DNA of 64,000 nt from Ambrosia x helenae (GCA_030844895.1 CM061231.1:6781618-6845617), one strand, 5' to 3'. Counted from the first letter of the stretch, positions 47,889-61,619 are shown. Notes: generated from the sequence alone by a model not told the origin. Numbers and translations: made by a program.

Positions 47889-48103
47889 GGGCCTGTTTGG
47901 TAGCCTGTTAATAAGGCTCTGAACCATTCAGCTCTGAATGGTTCAGCATTCAGATTGTTTGTTTCAAGGCTCTGAATGGAATGATTAAGAGCTGAACCAT
48001 TCAGACTTGGTGCATAGCTGAACCATTCAGCACTTAATCATTCAGAATCTCTTAACCATTCAGACCTCTTAATGATTCAGCACTTAATCAACCAAACAGC
48101 CCC
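47889..48103. mobile_element. Tourist (PIF/Harbinger) MITE, copy 1
   Basis: GGGCCTGTTTGGT and ACCAAACAGCCCC are inverted ends and TTA flanks both sides (47886-47888, 48104-48106). The body repeats CTGAACCATTCAG words. Related copy at 60856-61170. Confidence 0.88.
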
Positions 48104-48420
48104 TTAGTTATAAAAGAAAAATACATATTAATTTATCAGAAAAACCAAACTACCTAGCCAACTTTCGGTATAAAATAGACAACTAGGAGATGAGAAATGC
48201 TAAATATGGGCCACCCCTGCCCTTTAAATTAGGGGAATTCACGAAATGGGGCCAATAACTAAGCAAACGATCAAAATAGCCTTCTGATTAATTTACACTA
48301 GATCTTTGCCCGTGTTACACGCGGTTTACCAACGTACAATTATTTTGAGGGGTAAAACATATAAAAAAATGTAGCAGAAATATTTTATGAAGATTTAAAA
48401 GAAACCAATACACATTATAT

Positions 48421-48754
48421 TCAAATATCACTAAATATTTCTTTATACACCACATCTTTAGACACATTGAAACGGTGTGAAGATTCAATGGAGTCGCAGT
48501 TAAATACTCCACTTGGTGGTACATTTTGTATTCCATCATTTGTAGGATTATTGACCTTGCATCTCTTGGCATCTAGTTGTAATTTTCTAAATTTGCGACA
48601 CTCGGCCGCATTCTTATATTTTTCTTCATTCGAGAGAACTGTGAAGAAAAATAAATTACTTGCATAATACCATTAGCATATAAATAAAGATGTAAAATAT
48701 ATGAAATTCGTTTACCGTTAGATATATTAGATAACAGTGTTCCTTTGTCATTAC
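48421..48754 (-). pseudogene. Two-exon gene tail carried in the Helitron
   Basis: Minus-strand exons 48754-48716 and 48638-48421 are bounded by AG and GT signals and join in one frame: NDKGTLLSNISN, then SNEEKYKNAAECRKFRKLQL and on to FSDI and a stop. The agreement of splice signals and frame suggests a real gene end, captured or carried by the Helitron. I do not recognise the protein and find no upstream exon. Confidence 0.5.
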
Positions 48755-49554
48755 CTTAAAAAAAACCATAAGTTAAATGAAAAAACACAAGTAATATAAA
48801 ATGGAAATCAAAATTAATTTAGCTTAAAATGTTGCTATAATTAATTTAGATTAAAATGTTGCTATAATTAAAAATTCGAATTTTTTTTATTTAAATTATA
48901 GACGATTTTTAAAATGTATAGGTATAAAATGTAAAAATTTCAATATACCTAAAATAAACTTAAACATATATAATCCGTAGATTTTTAAGTTGTATAGGTA
49001 TATTTTTTAAATATAATTTATTGTTTGTTAGTATCTATTGACTAAAAAAAGTCAAATCGTGTCAAACAATTAAGGTGGTTAAAGAAGTCAAACATTGCTA
49101 AAAGTATCAAAAAAAAAAATAATTAACTAAAATGTTAAATTTATAAACCAAAAAACTACAAATTAATGTTTAAAAAAAATTATTGAATGGTTAATTTCAA
49201 TCTTTCAATGTTTTAAATTTACCAAAAAACAGGTTGATTGTTTATTTCTAAAATTTGAATGTTTGTTTCTAAAATTTAAAGATGGCAATCTACCAAATTT
49301 ATTTTAATTGTTTGTTAAATTTGTTTGATTGGGTTTAATAATTGTTATTTTTTCTGTTGAAAAAAATTTAAAATATTACAGTTAATAAAAACTCAGAAAT
49401 TGTTAGAAGTAAAAAAAAACTGAATCTGTTTTGCATTCAAAGATTGTGTTTGAATTTTAAAAAACAAAGTCAAACCTTGATTCTTTATTTGCTAAAATTG
49501 CACGATTTCAATTTACCAAAAATTTACATTTGATTGTTTGTCAAGTATGGTTTG

Positions 49555-51031
49555 TGTGACAACCTGCACCCTTCATTTTTCATAAATATGCATAATTGGT
49601 TCCTCAACTATTTCAAAATTTTCATTTTTAACCCTCGTATTTTAATAGGACCAAAATTCACAATTTAATAAAACTTATAATTTTTATAAGTAAAAGTATG
49701 CACGTTTTGTACTCACATCTACACCCGAGCACGTATGTTTCAGACCTTGATACTCAAAGCCCTTAATTTTCGGTCCTAAAACAACTTAGAAACAGAAGGA
49801 AACAAGTCTATAACTTAAAATTGATTAAATTAGAAAAATTATTTTTTTTAGCCCTCGCGGTCCGCTAAGACAGTCAAACAGTCAAAGTTCCAGTCAAAGT
49901 CCTAGTCAAAAGTCCAAGTCAAAGTCTCAGTCAAAATCCTAGTCAAAGTCTAGTCAAATAGTCAAATTATCATAAAACCTTACTTTATGGTGTTGACCAA
50001 TTTTAATGGCTAATTGAATCTAAAACTAGTATAAAAACCCACCTATGACCCATTACACTTTGCACCTCTAAATCGATTGTTTCAATTCGATTAAACTCTC
50101 CCTCATACCTTTCTTCTAGAGTATATTACTTCTACATTTGAAATTTTGATTATAAGCTCTTGTAATTGGCGAATTGGAAGCTTGATATTTTTCGTTATTC
50201 GGTTTCTTTTCTTCTAAATTGGACTAGTTTCGTTGTTGAATCTTTGGATTGCTCGCATTTTCACGCTCGCTTAGTCATATAGTCATTTGACGAATGTGAG
50301 TATTTCATATCCCCTTTTTGCTTTTATTCATTTTTGGGGTGTTACATGTACACTTATACAAATTACAAATACAAGTTCACATTTTTACAATACAATTCTA
50401 GTACTATGTGCATTTGTTTACAAACGTGCTTTATGCTTAGACATTACATGTAGAATACATTTGTACTTAGTGAAATCATTAACATTGTACAAGCCGACCT
50501 TAACATTGGATAGCGCTATTGGATTGACAACCCGCCTAGGTTGATTCTCCCCCTTTTTCATCGGAGAATCCGTAGTCATTGTTAAGTTTTTATCCTTTTA
50601 TTGGATAAGTACACCGCCGTTCATTTAGTACATTATACAGTCACAGGGTTGATTTCGCTCATTTGTATGATACATAGTTTACATAATTGCACTGTAGCCT
50701 TGCACTTGAATTGTATAACATTTTCCAACTTACTATATGTATTAAATCTAGGAATGCTCACCAACATTTCATATGTTGACAAAACTTATTTTGTACATGT
50801 TTCAGGTGCAGTTTGATCTTAGTACCATAGCATTGGATTTTAGTACTTGCTTTTAATAATTTATTTCATATTTCATGTTTTGTTTAGACTTTTGTATTTT
50901 TTCCCATTTCATCCATGTAAGACAATTTAAATTATACAATATATTCCAATTTACATTTTAGTACCATGTGCTTTTGAACAATCGTCACTACGTAACACCT
51001 CGATGATTCCGCCATCGGTTGGGGTGTTACA
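49555..51031 (+). mobile_element. Solo LTR (1,477 bp) inside the Helitron
   Basis: TGTGACAACCTGCACC to GGGGTGTTACA, with GTTTG duplicated at 49550-49554 and 51032-51036. A TATA-like TATAAAAACCC lies near 50031. Very similar to 28087-29505 in opposite orientation. Confidence 0.88.
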
Positions 51032-53218
51032 GTTTGTAAAACATAAAATATTATTTCATAATTAAAAAAATGGCATTAATAAGAAATTAATATGAATTTT
51101 TAAAAAAAGTCAAACCATATACTAACCGAAAAAAACAATTATTGTTTTCAAAAGGAATTTTTTTCAAAAAATCACAGATGGTTGTGTACAACATAAATTA
51201 TTTCCATAATTACAAACATTGACATTAATAAGAAATTAATATGATTTTTTAAAAAAGTCAAACCATTTACTAACCGAAAATAAGAATTAATGTTTTATCA
51301 ATAATATTAAATATCACGGTTGGTTGTTAAAAATTAAATTATTTCCATAATTACATAAACTGTTATTAATAAGAGATTACAATGAATTTTTAAGAAAGGT
51401 CAAACCATTTACTAAAAAAATAACATTATTGTTTTAAAAACAGTTTTTTTTTTAAAAAGAAACCCTTATCAACTATGTTTACTATCTTAGTTCCTAAACA
51501 ACAAAATAACATTAATATATACCACTAATATCCATAACATAATATGCAAAATATAGTGTTTTTAACTAATAAGAATAACCCAAAATATTAGTGATTCTAA
51601 ACATAAAAAACCCCAAAATTCACGAATTACCACATGAGTAGTAAACGTGCAAAAGTTGGTCAGTACAAACCACAAACCATTTTAGTCAAAAGTTACCCAC
51701 CAAAAGTTTCCATCCTACCAAAATAACGTCATAAACTAAACCACCTAATTACCGTCACCTCTAACCACATTAGAAAGCCTGAACAAACCTTGTTTTTTGA
51801 AAAACATAGGCCTTAAAACATCAATTGAACAAAAAAAAAAAAAAATCCCTAAATCGATACCTAAATCATAAACCCCTAAATTGAAACCTAAAAGCATAAT
51901 AATCCATTCGTAGCTTTCTTAAAACATCAATTTAACCATAAATCGTAACCTTAAACATTAAACATAATTCGAAATCTAACACTTAAACCACTAATCAGTC
52001 TTAATAAATCAAACCTTAAAGAGAAGATGAAGCATTTTATTCATTTTTATTTTTAAATACGTATTTATATTATTGACCGATTTTGACCAAAGTAATTAAT
52101 GATTTTTGATTTAAAAAAAACTAAAATTCTTATAAATTATGATTGAGCAAGGTTTTAGGAAAGTTAATAATAATATTAGTAAATGATTTTGACCAAAAGT
52201 AATTGAATGATTATTGATTTAAAAAAAAGAGAAAATTTTATTAATTCTCACAAAGTGCCATGTGGCTAAATCATAACAATCCATTCGTAGGTTTTTTTAA
52301 ACATCAATTTAACCCTAAACCGAAACCTAAAACATTAACCCTAATTCGAAACCTAAAACATAAACATTAGTCTTATCAGTCGAACACTAATCACTCATTA
52401 AGCCTAATCAGTCTTAATAATAATCCATCAAAAAATAAAGAACAATCAATCAAAACTTAATCTTATCAGTCGAACCCTAAAAACCCCTAAATCGAAAGCT
52501 AAAATATAAACCCTAAAACATCAATACAAAATCAAAACAATTAACATGACTGAACAATAATAAACAAAAAACCAAGAACAATCAGTAAAACCAAGAACAT
52601 CAATACAAAATCAAGTATATAAATAATTGAAATCAGTCAAAACAGAGACAACATACCTTAATCGACAAAGAAATCTGGAAAAAACACGAAAAAAATAAAG
52701 AGAAAACATTGACATGAAGAACGATTTGATTAATAAAGAATGGAAGAGATAAAACCTTGGATTGAAGCTGAAGAACACGGTAAAAGAATGGTTGATTCGA
52801 ACGATCGCCTGATTAGGGTTTGTGGAAATGGAGAGGATGATGACACAAATTTGAGATACATGTTATGTTCCATCTGATTATTTAATCATCTAAATTTTGT
52901 AAGGGAAGAAAGCTTTGTAAAGGAAGAGTATAAGGGAAGAATTCTTTTAAAATTAGGAAAGTTAATAATTGTGATAAATAAGAATTGTCTCCTCCAAAAG
53001 TCAACATATTAATTAATTATTTCGGGATTTTTGATTTAAAAAAAAAGAAAATTTTATTAATTCTCTCAATGTGCCATGTAGGATCACCAATGGAGGAGAA
53101 TTAATTGCTAGGGGGTAAATGATTGCCAAGTGTCCAAAATTGCTCCTAAATATTATATGTATAGATTTTCACATATAATAAAAGTACACATTTCCATCCT
53201 TAGATTTTTTTAGGAAGC

Positions 53219-53434
53219 AATGGCGAATTTTGAACCAAAACATTGGAGGGGTCGGAAGTCACTAGTTTCGGGGGTCGAAACCTTATATACCAAAAAATTT
53301 TCGGGGGTTCAACACCTTATATACCAAAAAATTTCTATACGAATGCTATATATTCAAAACTTCTAAAAGAAATTTCGGGGGGGGGGGGGGGGGTCGGCCG
53401 CCCCCTCCCGCCCCTTAAAAGGATTGCCACTATT
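53219..53434. mobile_element. MITE-like repeat with CAATGGCGA ends
   Basis: Left AGCAATGGCGAATTTTGAAC and right complement TAGTGGCAATCCTTTT are roughly inverted. It contains a G run at 53377-53393 and two copies of CTTATATACCAAAAAATTTC. Confidence 0.4.
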
Positions 53435-53795
53435 GGGAAGATGACTTTCTTCTTATCAGAAGTTGTCATACTCGCTTATTCAGGCCCTGACCATCCACTT
53501 CCCATTCTATGTTGTCTGAACCGGGTCCACACTGGTGGTAGTGTGGGATGTTATCGGCTTCCGCCCGGAAACCGTACCGCCTCCACACGGGCTCAGTTTT
53601 ACCGCCGCCCGCTGGCGTAATGGCCAGATGAAAACCGGGTTAGCTCAGATTCGAACTCCCTCCACCAGGAAGGTCAAGCTCCCCTCGTCATTGCCTTATG
53701 TCCCTCAATTGTCACCCGTGGGGATCGAACCCGGGTCTTCTAAAGGGAAGCCCGGTTCGTCCGCCTACCAACTGAGCTACAATTGAAGGGCATGT
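53435..53795 (-). mobile_element. tRNA-derived SINE
   Basis: Minus-strand TAGCTCAGTTGG (box A) at about 53765-53776 and GGTTCGATCCC (box B) at about 53720-53730 are an internal Pol III promoter at tRNA spacing. A tRNA-unrelated body of about 300 bp follows. Ends and target duplication are not certain. Confidence 0.65.
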
Positions 53796-54177
53796 CCATC
53801 CTTAGATGAAATGGTAAATTTTACTTTACTTTATAAAATGGACGAGTCAGGGAATGATATGCGTCTTCCTTGGGAGAAAATTATATTGGTGAGTTATGAC
53901 TAAATGCAAATTATGTTAGATGAGTCAGGTTTGGGCGAAAATCATATACTCTAGGAGACTTGGTCTATATCGTGTTCTAAGTGGTTTCTCCTCAAGAGTA
54001 TGTAATTTAATTCCGAACAGGGCTCTTTGTACATTAAACTACATACCTTTTTTTGTCTGTGTGTCATAACTTAATTGGTTAACAACATATGTGTCAAGTA
54101 CATACATAATTTAAATAGTATACTTATCAGACTATAAGGAATGGAGGGGAAAGAGGAGGTGCATCCTCATGTGACAC

Positions 54178-54206
54178 TTGTGTGTGTGTGTGTGGGGGGG
54201 GGGGGG
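54178..54206. repeat. (TG)n and G run
   Basis: About 8 TG units followed by 13 G. Confidence 0.95.
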
Positions 54207-54260
54207 TAATATTGTGTGTAAGATTTAAAAAAAAGGCAGCCAATCAAAAAATACCACGTG

Positions 54261-56974
54261 TGTGACAACCGGCACCCTCATCTTTAAATCAATTAACAAA
54301 TTTAGTCCATATATTTCTCAACGTTTTCAAATCTACTAAAACGAGAGTTACTTTTAAATCTTCAAATTTAAACGTGGAAAGTTTAACAAAAGTCTTGGGA
54401 AATAGCAATTTTTTTTATTTATTTACTTCAATGTATTTTAAATAAAAACATAAGTTTAAGATTATAAAGTTTCAAGACATTTTGGTTAACTTATATTAAC
54501 TTGGTTAGTGGTTCATAAAGAGAGAATTAACCAAATTAGAATAAACTTAACTTGATTAATGTTTTGAGGGGCTATTTATGTCAACTTTCAAAAAAAAAAA
54601 AAAACAAGAAGAAATCGTGTTTCTTTTCCCCTCTGTCATGTCCGACCAACAAACTCGCCGCCGGCGAGATTTCCGGCGAGTTCAACTCGCGTGTTAATGC
54701 ACCAATCAACCATATATATGATTTAAAAACGTTTCTTCATCATTAAATTTCGAATTCCATCAGTTAAATGTACCACAACATGAGTAATAATGGGCTTTCA
54801 ATCAGGTCCGGTTAGTGTAACGGACGTGAATATTAAACGAATCAAACTTCCGTTTTTTTGTTGAATAATTATATAAATGGATCGTGCCAATCATTTTCTG
54901 CATATTGTATCATTCTAAACCCACAAGAAACGCACAAAAACGCGTCCCACAACCTGCAAATCGAAGCTTTTTGTTCAAACTAGGAAGCTTTAATTTTTGA
55001 TCTCCAAAACGTGTTTGTAAGCCTATTTCTTGTGCCGTTTTGTTTGTTGATTACTGTCGCTCAATAGCCCCTTATCACAGATCGAAGATTGTGGCTTAAA
55101 CGGGTTATTGAGATTAGGGGTTAGGGTTAGGGTTCTTGTTGATTTGGGGAAGAAGATGACCATTGATATAGTGTTCAAATATTATTAGAAACTGAATCTT
55201 TCAACATATGTACCAAGTATCCTAGTGGTTGTACTTCTACTTGTGTCTAGAACCCACTCAGGTTCGAGCCTTTCAGCAGCCAAGTTTTTTTTTTTTATTT
55301 TGCTTCATTTTCTTTTTATTTCATTATTTCTTATTTATTCATTAATAATATATATACATATATGCTATAAACTTATAATATTCATAACTAATTCATTTTT
55401 GCTCCAAAAATTATGAAAATTTAGGTGTAGTTCCTTGATAACTTATAGAAAATTATTATACTTTTATTTTCTGGAAAATCTCATATTTTTATATTTTTAT
55501 CGAATTTATTTGTTTTAATCATATTTAATTGATAAAAAAATTCATTTTTAGTGATTTTAATCTCAAACTTTTTGGGTAATTATTTCTCATCATCATGAAC
55601 TGATATAAAAATTATTGGTTCAGGAAACATTTAATTTTATTGACTTTCCTATTTTTAATCATTTAAACATAATTTAATCTCGTTAAATCAGTTTTAAATA
55701 TAAATAAGTTTATATAAATTAAGGGAAAATTATTCTAATTTGTTTACATCAGAAATCATCCATTTTCTATAAAACTAGTATTTTTGGATCATGTATGGTA
55801 TTATTAGTCTTATTTACGTTTAATTAGACATAATAAAACATTTATTTATTTATACAATTTAAACATCTATTTTATAGATATTTTTCTTATAAAATAGAGA
55901 TACTCATTTGGTTTAATGTCTTTATTATCTTTTGTTGAATCATTGTGTAACTCAAAATTATTTATTTATACCTTTATGATTATTGTATTTATTTTAATTT
56001 AGTTAAAGTAACTAACTAAATTATTTTGTCTTAATTATTCAAGCATATTTTTATCTAAATATTCAATAGGTAATAATTATATTATTCAAACCACGTTTAC
56101 AACTTTTCATATATTATTTGTGATATACAACTTTTACATTAACGCGACTTATCATAAAAACTCTAATTCCCCAAATCGACTTAGCAAACCCTAATGCCTT
56201 AGACTCTAGATACCATAGACTTTTAGACTTTTCCCTTATTAGTATTCTTACACGATATAGGTTGAATACCCATTACTTAGCTCACGACCGCTTAAGTGGA
56301 TTTTGATCGTTTTCGCAAACTGTGAGTATATTTTTCCCTTTTTTACTGTTTTACTACTTTGGGGTGACTCATGTACCTATATATTAATCAAGTTTCAATC
56401 TCTTATACTTAATGCAATTCTCATGTGTGTTTGCTTTATGTTAATTGGTGTGTCTATGACTTGTCAAAATCATTAACCGCTGGGCGGCCTAGCATTTCAA
56501 TGAATAGTACTATGGTATACCCCCTTGAGACTCTGTTGAGAGAATCTTGGTCATTGTCTTGTTAATTCATTATTCAGTTGGTTAGTCATGTGTTAGTCAT
56601 TATTCTCAGGTTTGGTTTTGAACGGATATTACTTATTACATAATTGCAAATGGTACCGCACATGAATTGCTAAACACTTTTCCTACTATATTTATTCAAG
56701 CAGGGTATGCTCACCAATACAATTTTTGTATTGACCAAATTATTTTGTACATGTTTCAGGTTGTTTTGAGATGCATCCTTTAAAATTTCGGATTTATATT
56801 TAGATTTTGATTCATTGTATTTCAATTTGGTTGGCAGTTAGAATCGTTGTATTTCATTTGAATGTAATAAATTATTTAATCAATGTATTCAAATTTATAC
56901 TTTAGTCCATGAGCTATTGAACAATCGTAACTACGTGACACCTCGATGTTTCCGCCATCGGTTGGGGTGTTACA
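54261..56974 (+). mobile_element. Solo LTR (2,714 bp)
   Basis: TGTGACAACCGGCACCC to GGGGTGTTACA, flanked by ACGTG (54256-54260) and GCGTG (56975-56979), four of five bases matching. TATATAAATGG near 54870 is a TATA candidate. Its ends and its last 100 bp resemble the 49555 copy; its first kilobase aligns with the partial copy at 62904. No internal region. Confidence 0.78.
55206..55280 (+). repeat. tRNA-like module in the LTR
   Basis: ATCCTAGTGGTTGTACTTCT resembles box A and CAGGTTCGAGCC box B. The same place in the LTR at 63866-63942 has a similar module. Confidence 0.45.
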
Positions 56975-56984
56975 GCGTGACCCA

Positions 56985-57110
56985 AACATCCCCCACGCCC
57001 ATGAAGTTTTCCCCGCCCAAAGCCTTCCCCCCCTTTCCACGCTCATGTGAGATGGTGTAGAGGGCTTGAAACCCCCCCCCCCTTCCTCGCCCCACTCCGT
57101 CTACTCTCAT
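56985..57110. repeat. C-rich fragment resembling the 15614-16230 MITE
   Basis: CCCCCACGCCCATGAAG then several runs of C. No inverted ends; probably a fragment. Confidence 0.35.
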
Positions 57111-57244
57111 ATTTTAAGGGTTTACAACTAAAATTGTTTATAAATTTGATGACCTAACATGTTTATTTCAAGTTTCTTTTTCTATAGATTATTTATCAAT
57201 CTATGAAAAACATATATATATTTTTTTTAATAGTCGAACGGCGC

Positions 57245-57412
57245 AACACCCTTAAGAACAACACCCCCACGTAGGATCGATCCCCGGGCTACTTGAAATG
57301 TGCCTTTTGCCCCCCCTAATAAGGAGTGGGATTCGAACCTGTGATCACCCGGACAACAAACCCTAAGGAAAGCCTTCCCACCTCTCTACAAACCAATTGG
57401 TCTGTGGGTCAT
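57245..57412 (-). mobile_element. tRNA-derived SINE fragment
   Basis: Minus strand has TTGGTTTGTAGAGAGGTGGG (box A-like) and GGTTCGAATCCC (box B), then a short body. No TSD identified. Confidence 0.5.
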
Positions 57413-58069
57413 TGGCCTATGAAAAACATATAACTTAGTTTATTTTTAGTACGCTAACAATTAATTAATAAATTAAAAAATAACAACGGATCTATCAAAC
57501 CTGTTTTAAGACACTATTTAATTCTTTGTGATTCGTCTATTTTACCATTTATGAATACTTCTAAAAGTTGATAATAATTTTTAGCTATAAATTTATTTTT
57601 GTAGCCTATAGAAATAACTTAACAAATCTAATTATTTGAGTAATTTAGCCATGTGATGACTGTTACTTGATGTGTCACTTTGCAATTATTTTTCAAATGG
57701 CCCCCACTGACCCACTAAAATCTGTGGCCTTTAATAGATGTGGAGAATAGACAATATCAATCCACCTAACCCCATATTGGATAGATTTTACTTTACAATC
57801 CGGGGAATTATTTAACTAACATAAAAATAATACTTTCTCTTTCTAAAAACTTATATGTATTAGGCTTTAGTTTGTGTGATAAAAGTAACAAAACTAACAA
57901 AAAGTACACAATCTTCCTGATAGACTAAAAGTATATGATTTAACAAAAATAAACACACTGATTCATTTTTATTATACACGATTTAAGCTTTTTAGTAAAT
58001 AAGAACTGGCACGACAAGTATCAGAATCACATAATTTTTTATGTAAAATGTGTAAAATCAAGACAAACT

Positions 58070-58622
58070 TAGGGGCGTAAATGAGTCGAGCTGAGCCTAA
58101 ACTCTATGAGGTTTGAGCTCGGCTCGTCATGCTTTTATGAGGCTCGAGCTCGAGCTCGGCTTGATTGCCCACTATTTTGAGCTCGAGCTCTACTTGAAAG
58201 TAAAACATAAAAGCTCGAGCTCTGCTTAGTTTGATTCGAGGTAATTTGAAAGCAATTTTAATCTCAATTTGATAGCTTAAATGAGCAAAAGCTTGGGCTC
58301 GCGATAAAAAAAAATAATATAACAATTTAAATCTCACGACAAGTATCAGAATAGCATAGTTTGGCTGGAGCTTGACTCACCAATATTATTAGTTAAATTT
58401 GAACATGTTCAAAGGACAAAATCGCAAAAACAAAAAAAATAACATTTGTTTGGGCTTGCAAGCCAAAACGAGGTTTGTATGTAAAGCACAAGCTCGGTCT
58501 CGATAACTAAACTAGTCATATTTGAGGCTCGAACTCGGGCTCGTTAAAGCGTAGCTCGTATGAGCTTTTTACCTATCCGATCTCGAGTAGCTCTCGGGCC
58601 TCTAGGCCTCGTTTACACCCGT
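58070..58622. mobile_element. CGAGCTCG-word MITE
   Basis: AGGGGCGTAAATGAG at the left faces the complement of ACGGGTGTAAACGAG at the right. Flanks AGACAAACT and AGATAAAAT agree in 7 of 9 positions, suggesting an aged 9-bp duplication. The body is full of GAGCTCGAGCTCG words. Confidence 0.7.
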
Positions 58623-60412
58623 AGATAAAATATACCATGGAAACGTTTGTGGCAGTGGTTAGGTTTGTTAAAGTTTGCACGATTTTATGATGCCATCAAA
58701 GATATGGTTGTTGTAGGACTCTTGATTACCAACCTTCTAAGAGATGATATACACAATGTTAATAATTGGCCACTTGGTAGATTAAGTTTCAATAAAGAAA
58801 AATATTTAGTTAGGAGTTTAGATCTAATGGAACCAATAAAAAATTACATTAAAAAACTGACATGAAATGTTTTTAACGTATCTTATAACTTTTTCTATAG
58901 CCCGGTATATAAAAATATGGATAAACGGTATAAAAACAAACATAATCGGTATAAAAGTATTTGATCATGGTGTAAGAAAAAAAATATTATGCTTAGAACA
59001 TTACTATAAAATCAAATCTTATGAAAAGAATATATAAGATTATATGAAAAATATTTCTAGGAATTCATGATAAAGGTACATTAAAAGATAGAATAATTTT
59101 AGAACCACAATAAAGTTATCAACAAAATAATTTTTATTTTTTCATATGGTAGTGCCATGATTTCATATGTGATGTTACATTTTGAATAGACCGGTCACAT
59201 TATAAGAGCGAGCTTGGCCAAACATACACCCAAGGGACATTTTTTTTTATCTTTTAGTATAAAAATAGGGAAAATTAATAGAAACACCCATTTTTAAAAT
59301 AAAAAATTTAAGTAATTTAAATTGTAAATTTATATATGTCGTCGTTTCTTTAACGGGGAAAAAGATTGTTTATAATAGAGCATATTCCCTGTTATATATT
59401 TAGATAGATTTGTATATTAGGCATGTTCCTTAAAATAAGGGTTGATTAATTCATTGTAATCTCTATATAATCGTTGTATAATGAAAGAGCAAATCAAGCA
59501 TTGAACCATATTACTCTTCAGTTTATATACAAATTTTATTTTGAAAAGCCTTATTTTCAAAGAAATAAAGACATTGTCGTCATACCAATGTTTTGTAATT
59601 ACTAATTCGCTATTTAGATCAACTTCTTTTTACTTTTACTTTATTTTTAAAAGAAAACCCCACTCTCTGGTTGTCATTAGTTGATATAATATGTTGTAAA
59701 AAGTAATAAAAAAAATTATTTACTGAAAATAATTTTTATCAATTGTATTAGAAAGAAAAATAGAACATTTACAAGGATATGTCTTTGTGTGTGTCTTCGT
59801 CCAACACACTCATTGAATTATGTTCTAGAGACTCATAACCTCGTTATGTCAAGGCTATGATTAACACAACCCTTTGGATCTTAGTATCTTACCTTTCCAA
59901 AATTGTGACTCGTCTTCGCATCTCTAATCCCTCTACTAAAAACCGCTTTTGTAGTGTATGGTCATATCCCGTCAACTAATCATCAGATCTTTTTTGGTGC
60001 ACGTTGCCTCTTTGATGATCAAAACTTCCTTTGGCAAAATCTCGATATTTGATTCAGTTGAACTTGTTAAGATGATTGAAGCACAAAAGAAAGATTGAAA
60101 TTACATATGTAAGAGTTTCAACTCACGCATTGGATCTCAAAGTTGCAAATGTAGTCATATACTATATGAAATGGAATATTCTTGTGCCTAAAAGTCGTAT
60201 ATGCTTGGAAATAGAGAAACCTAATGACTTTTTTATGGAATATTCTTGTATCCAATATTTTCATGGAATATTCTTGAACTTTTTTTTTTTTTTTTTTGAC
60301 TGAAGATGCTGATTTAGTTATCTTTGTGTTTGTGTTAATACTATCAGGTGTGGTTGAGGCAAGTCTTGGAAGGACTACCCACTATATTAGCAAATTGTGG
60401 GTTTTCCTCTTA
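58623..60412. other. Non-coding interval
   Basis: No gene recognised. The 72-codon ORF at 58647-58865 has no motif I know. A stretch at about 59340-59515 ending in TCTCTATATAATCGTTGTAT looks like an LTR fragment. Confidence 0.4.
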
Positions 60413-60700
60413 AGAGCATTCATAATAGCTCCCCCATTTTTATGTGAGAGTAGCCCCTAAATTATATGAGGTGGTTTTGAAGGGTTGTGAGTGAAGAAAA
60501 ATGGTGAATCTACTGTTGATCGGTATATTTGGGGTTATTTGGGAATCTTTTGGGGAAAACTGGAAACTGTATTTATTTTTTAATATTTGTTGAAAGTGGT
60601 TGTGAGTGGAAGAGAGAGAAACTGTAATGATTTTTAATGTAATATGTGGTTGTGATTGGTTGTGAGTAAATGGGGATGGAGAAGCTACCGTGAATGCTCT
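60413..60700. mobile_element. MITE with GAGCATTCA ends
   Basis: AGAGCATTCATAATAGCTCC at the left and the complement of AGAGCATTCACGGTAGCTTC at the right. 288 bp, no ORF, target duplication unclear. Confidence 0.65.
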
Positions 60701-60855
60701 AAGATGACAACATGATGACTACCTAAAGGTGAGGAGGTAGTCTTCATTGGGTAGTCACCTACTCCTATTGGTCCAACATTTTTTTTGAACAGTCTATTGG
60801 TCCAACATTTAAATTTTAATTTATAATTTTAAATAACTAAATAATTAAAATATAA

Positions 60856-61170
60856 GGGGCTGTTTGGTTGATTAAGTGCTGAATCATTAAGAGGTCTGAA
60901 TGGTTAAGAGGTCTGAATGGTTAAGCGCTGAATCATTAAGTTGGACCTCTTAATGGCTAGTTTTCTTGTCCCACATTGGTAGGAGAGCCCCATTAAGGTT
61001 CAGCCCAGTTCAGTGCTTAATAGTTCAGTACTTAATGGTTCAGCAACATCTCAAATCTTAATGATTCAGACTTAACCATTCCATTCAGAAGCTGAAACAA
61101 ACGCGCTGAATGCTGAATCATTCAGCGCTGAATGGTCAAGACCCTCGTTAAAAGGCTACCAAACATCCCC
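60856..61170. mobile_element. Tourist (PIF/Harbinger) MITE, copy 2
   Basis: GGGGCTGTTTGGTTGATTAA to CTACCAAACATCCCC with TAA on both sides (60853-60855, 61171-61173). Same CTGAATGGTT words as copy 1 in inverse orientation, plus about 70 extra bp (TTCTTGTCCCACATTGGTAG) in the middle. Confidence 0.85.
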
Positions 61171-61619
61171 TAAATCAATAACCACCGTAAACAAGAAAAA
61201 TAATATCAATTTTTAATTTCTAATTTCTAATTTTGTACTTTACCTAATACTTCAGGGACCTAACTGAAAATATGAAATAAACTCAAGTACATCATCTTCA
61301 ACCTCGAAAGATCGCTGCACTTTAAATTCCTCCGGTGACAATTTTTTTTTAATTGGGAGGGAAAACAAGGGGGATTGAAAAGGGACCCATATTAACACAA
61401 AGCAGCCAATCAGAGCTCCTATCTTCAACGTCCATTTTAGACGGTTTTGACGGTTCTGGGTTGTCGGGGGCGGTGTTAGACGGGCCAAACCAGGTTGGAC
61501 AGGGTCTGGCCGTCCCCCACACCGGATAGCCTTAAAGTAATTTATTTTATTTTTTAAACAACTAACTCACAAACCTATTAAAGCTAACTATAAGTCTAAT
61601 GGGCATTCGCTTCAAAGTT

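Larger units (their letters stand above)
48298..53165 (-). mobile_element. Helitron (4.9 kb), non-autonomous, containing a solo LTR
   Basis: On the minus strand it starts with TCTATACATATAATATTTAG at 53165, preceded by A, and ends in CTAG at 48298 followed by T, as expected for insertion between A and T. A hairpin, CCGCGTGTAACACGGG, lies about 10 nt before the end. No Rep/helicase was seen. About 3.4 kb remain without the solo LTR; much of 51040-53150 is AT-rich with repeated CCTAAAACATAAACC words. Confidence 0.65.

Noticed and set aside
53720..53780. Functional tRNA gene
   Set aside because: Box A and box B are present but no closed acceptor stem; the sequence continues into a SINE-like body.
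55115..55135. Telomere-like TTAGGGTTAGGG
   Set aside because: Very short, and the same words occur at the matching place in the LTR at 63775, so they belong to the LTR family.
58647..58865. 72-codon ORF
   Set aside because: No motif, no splice context, and of chance length in AT-rich DNA.
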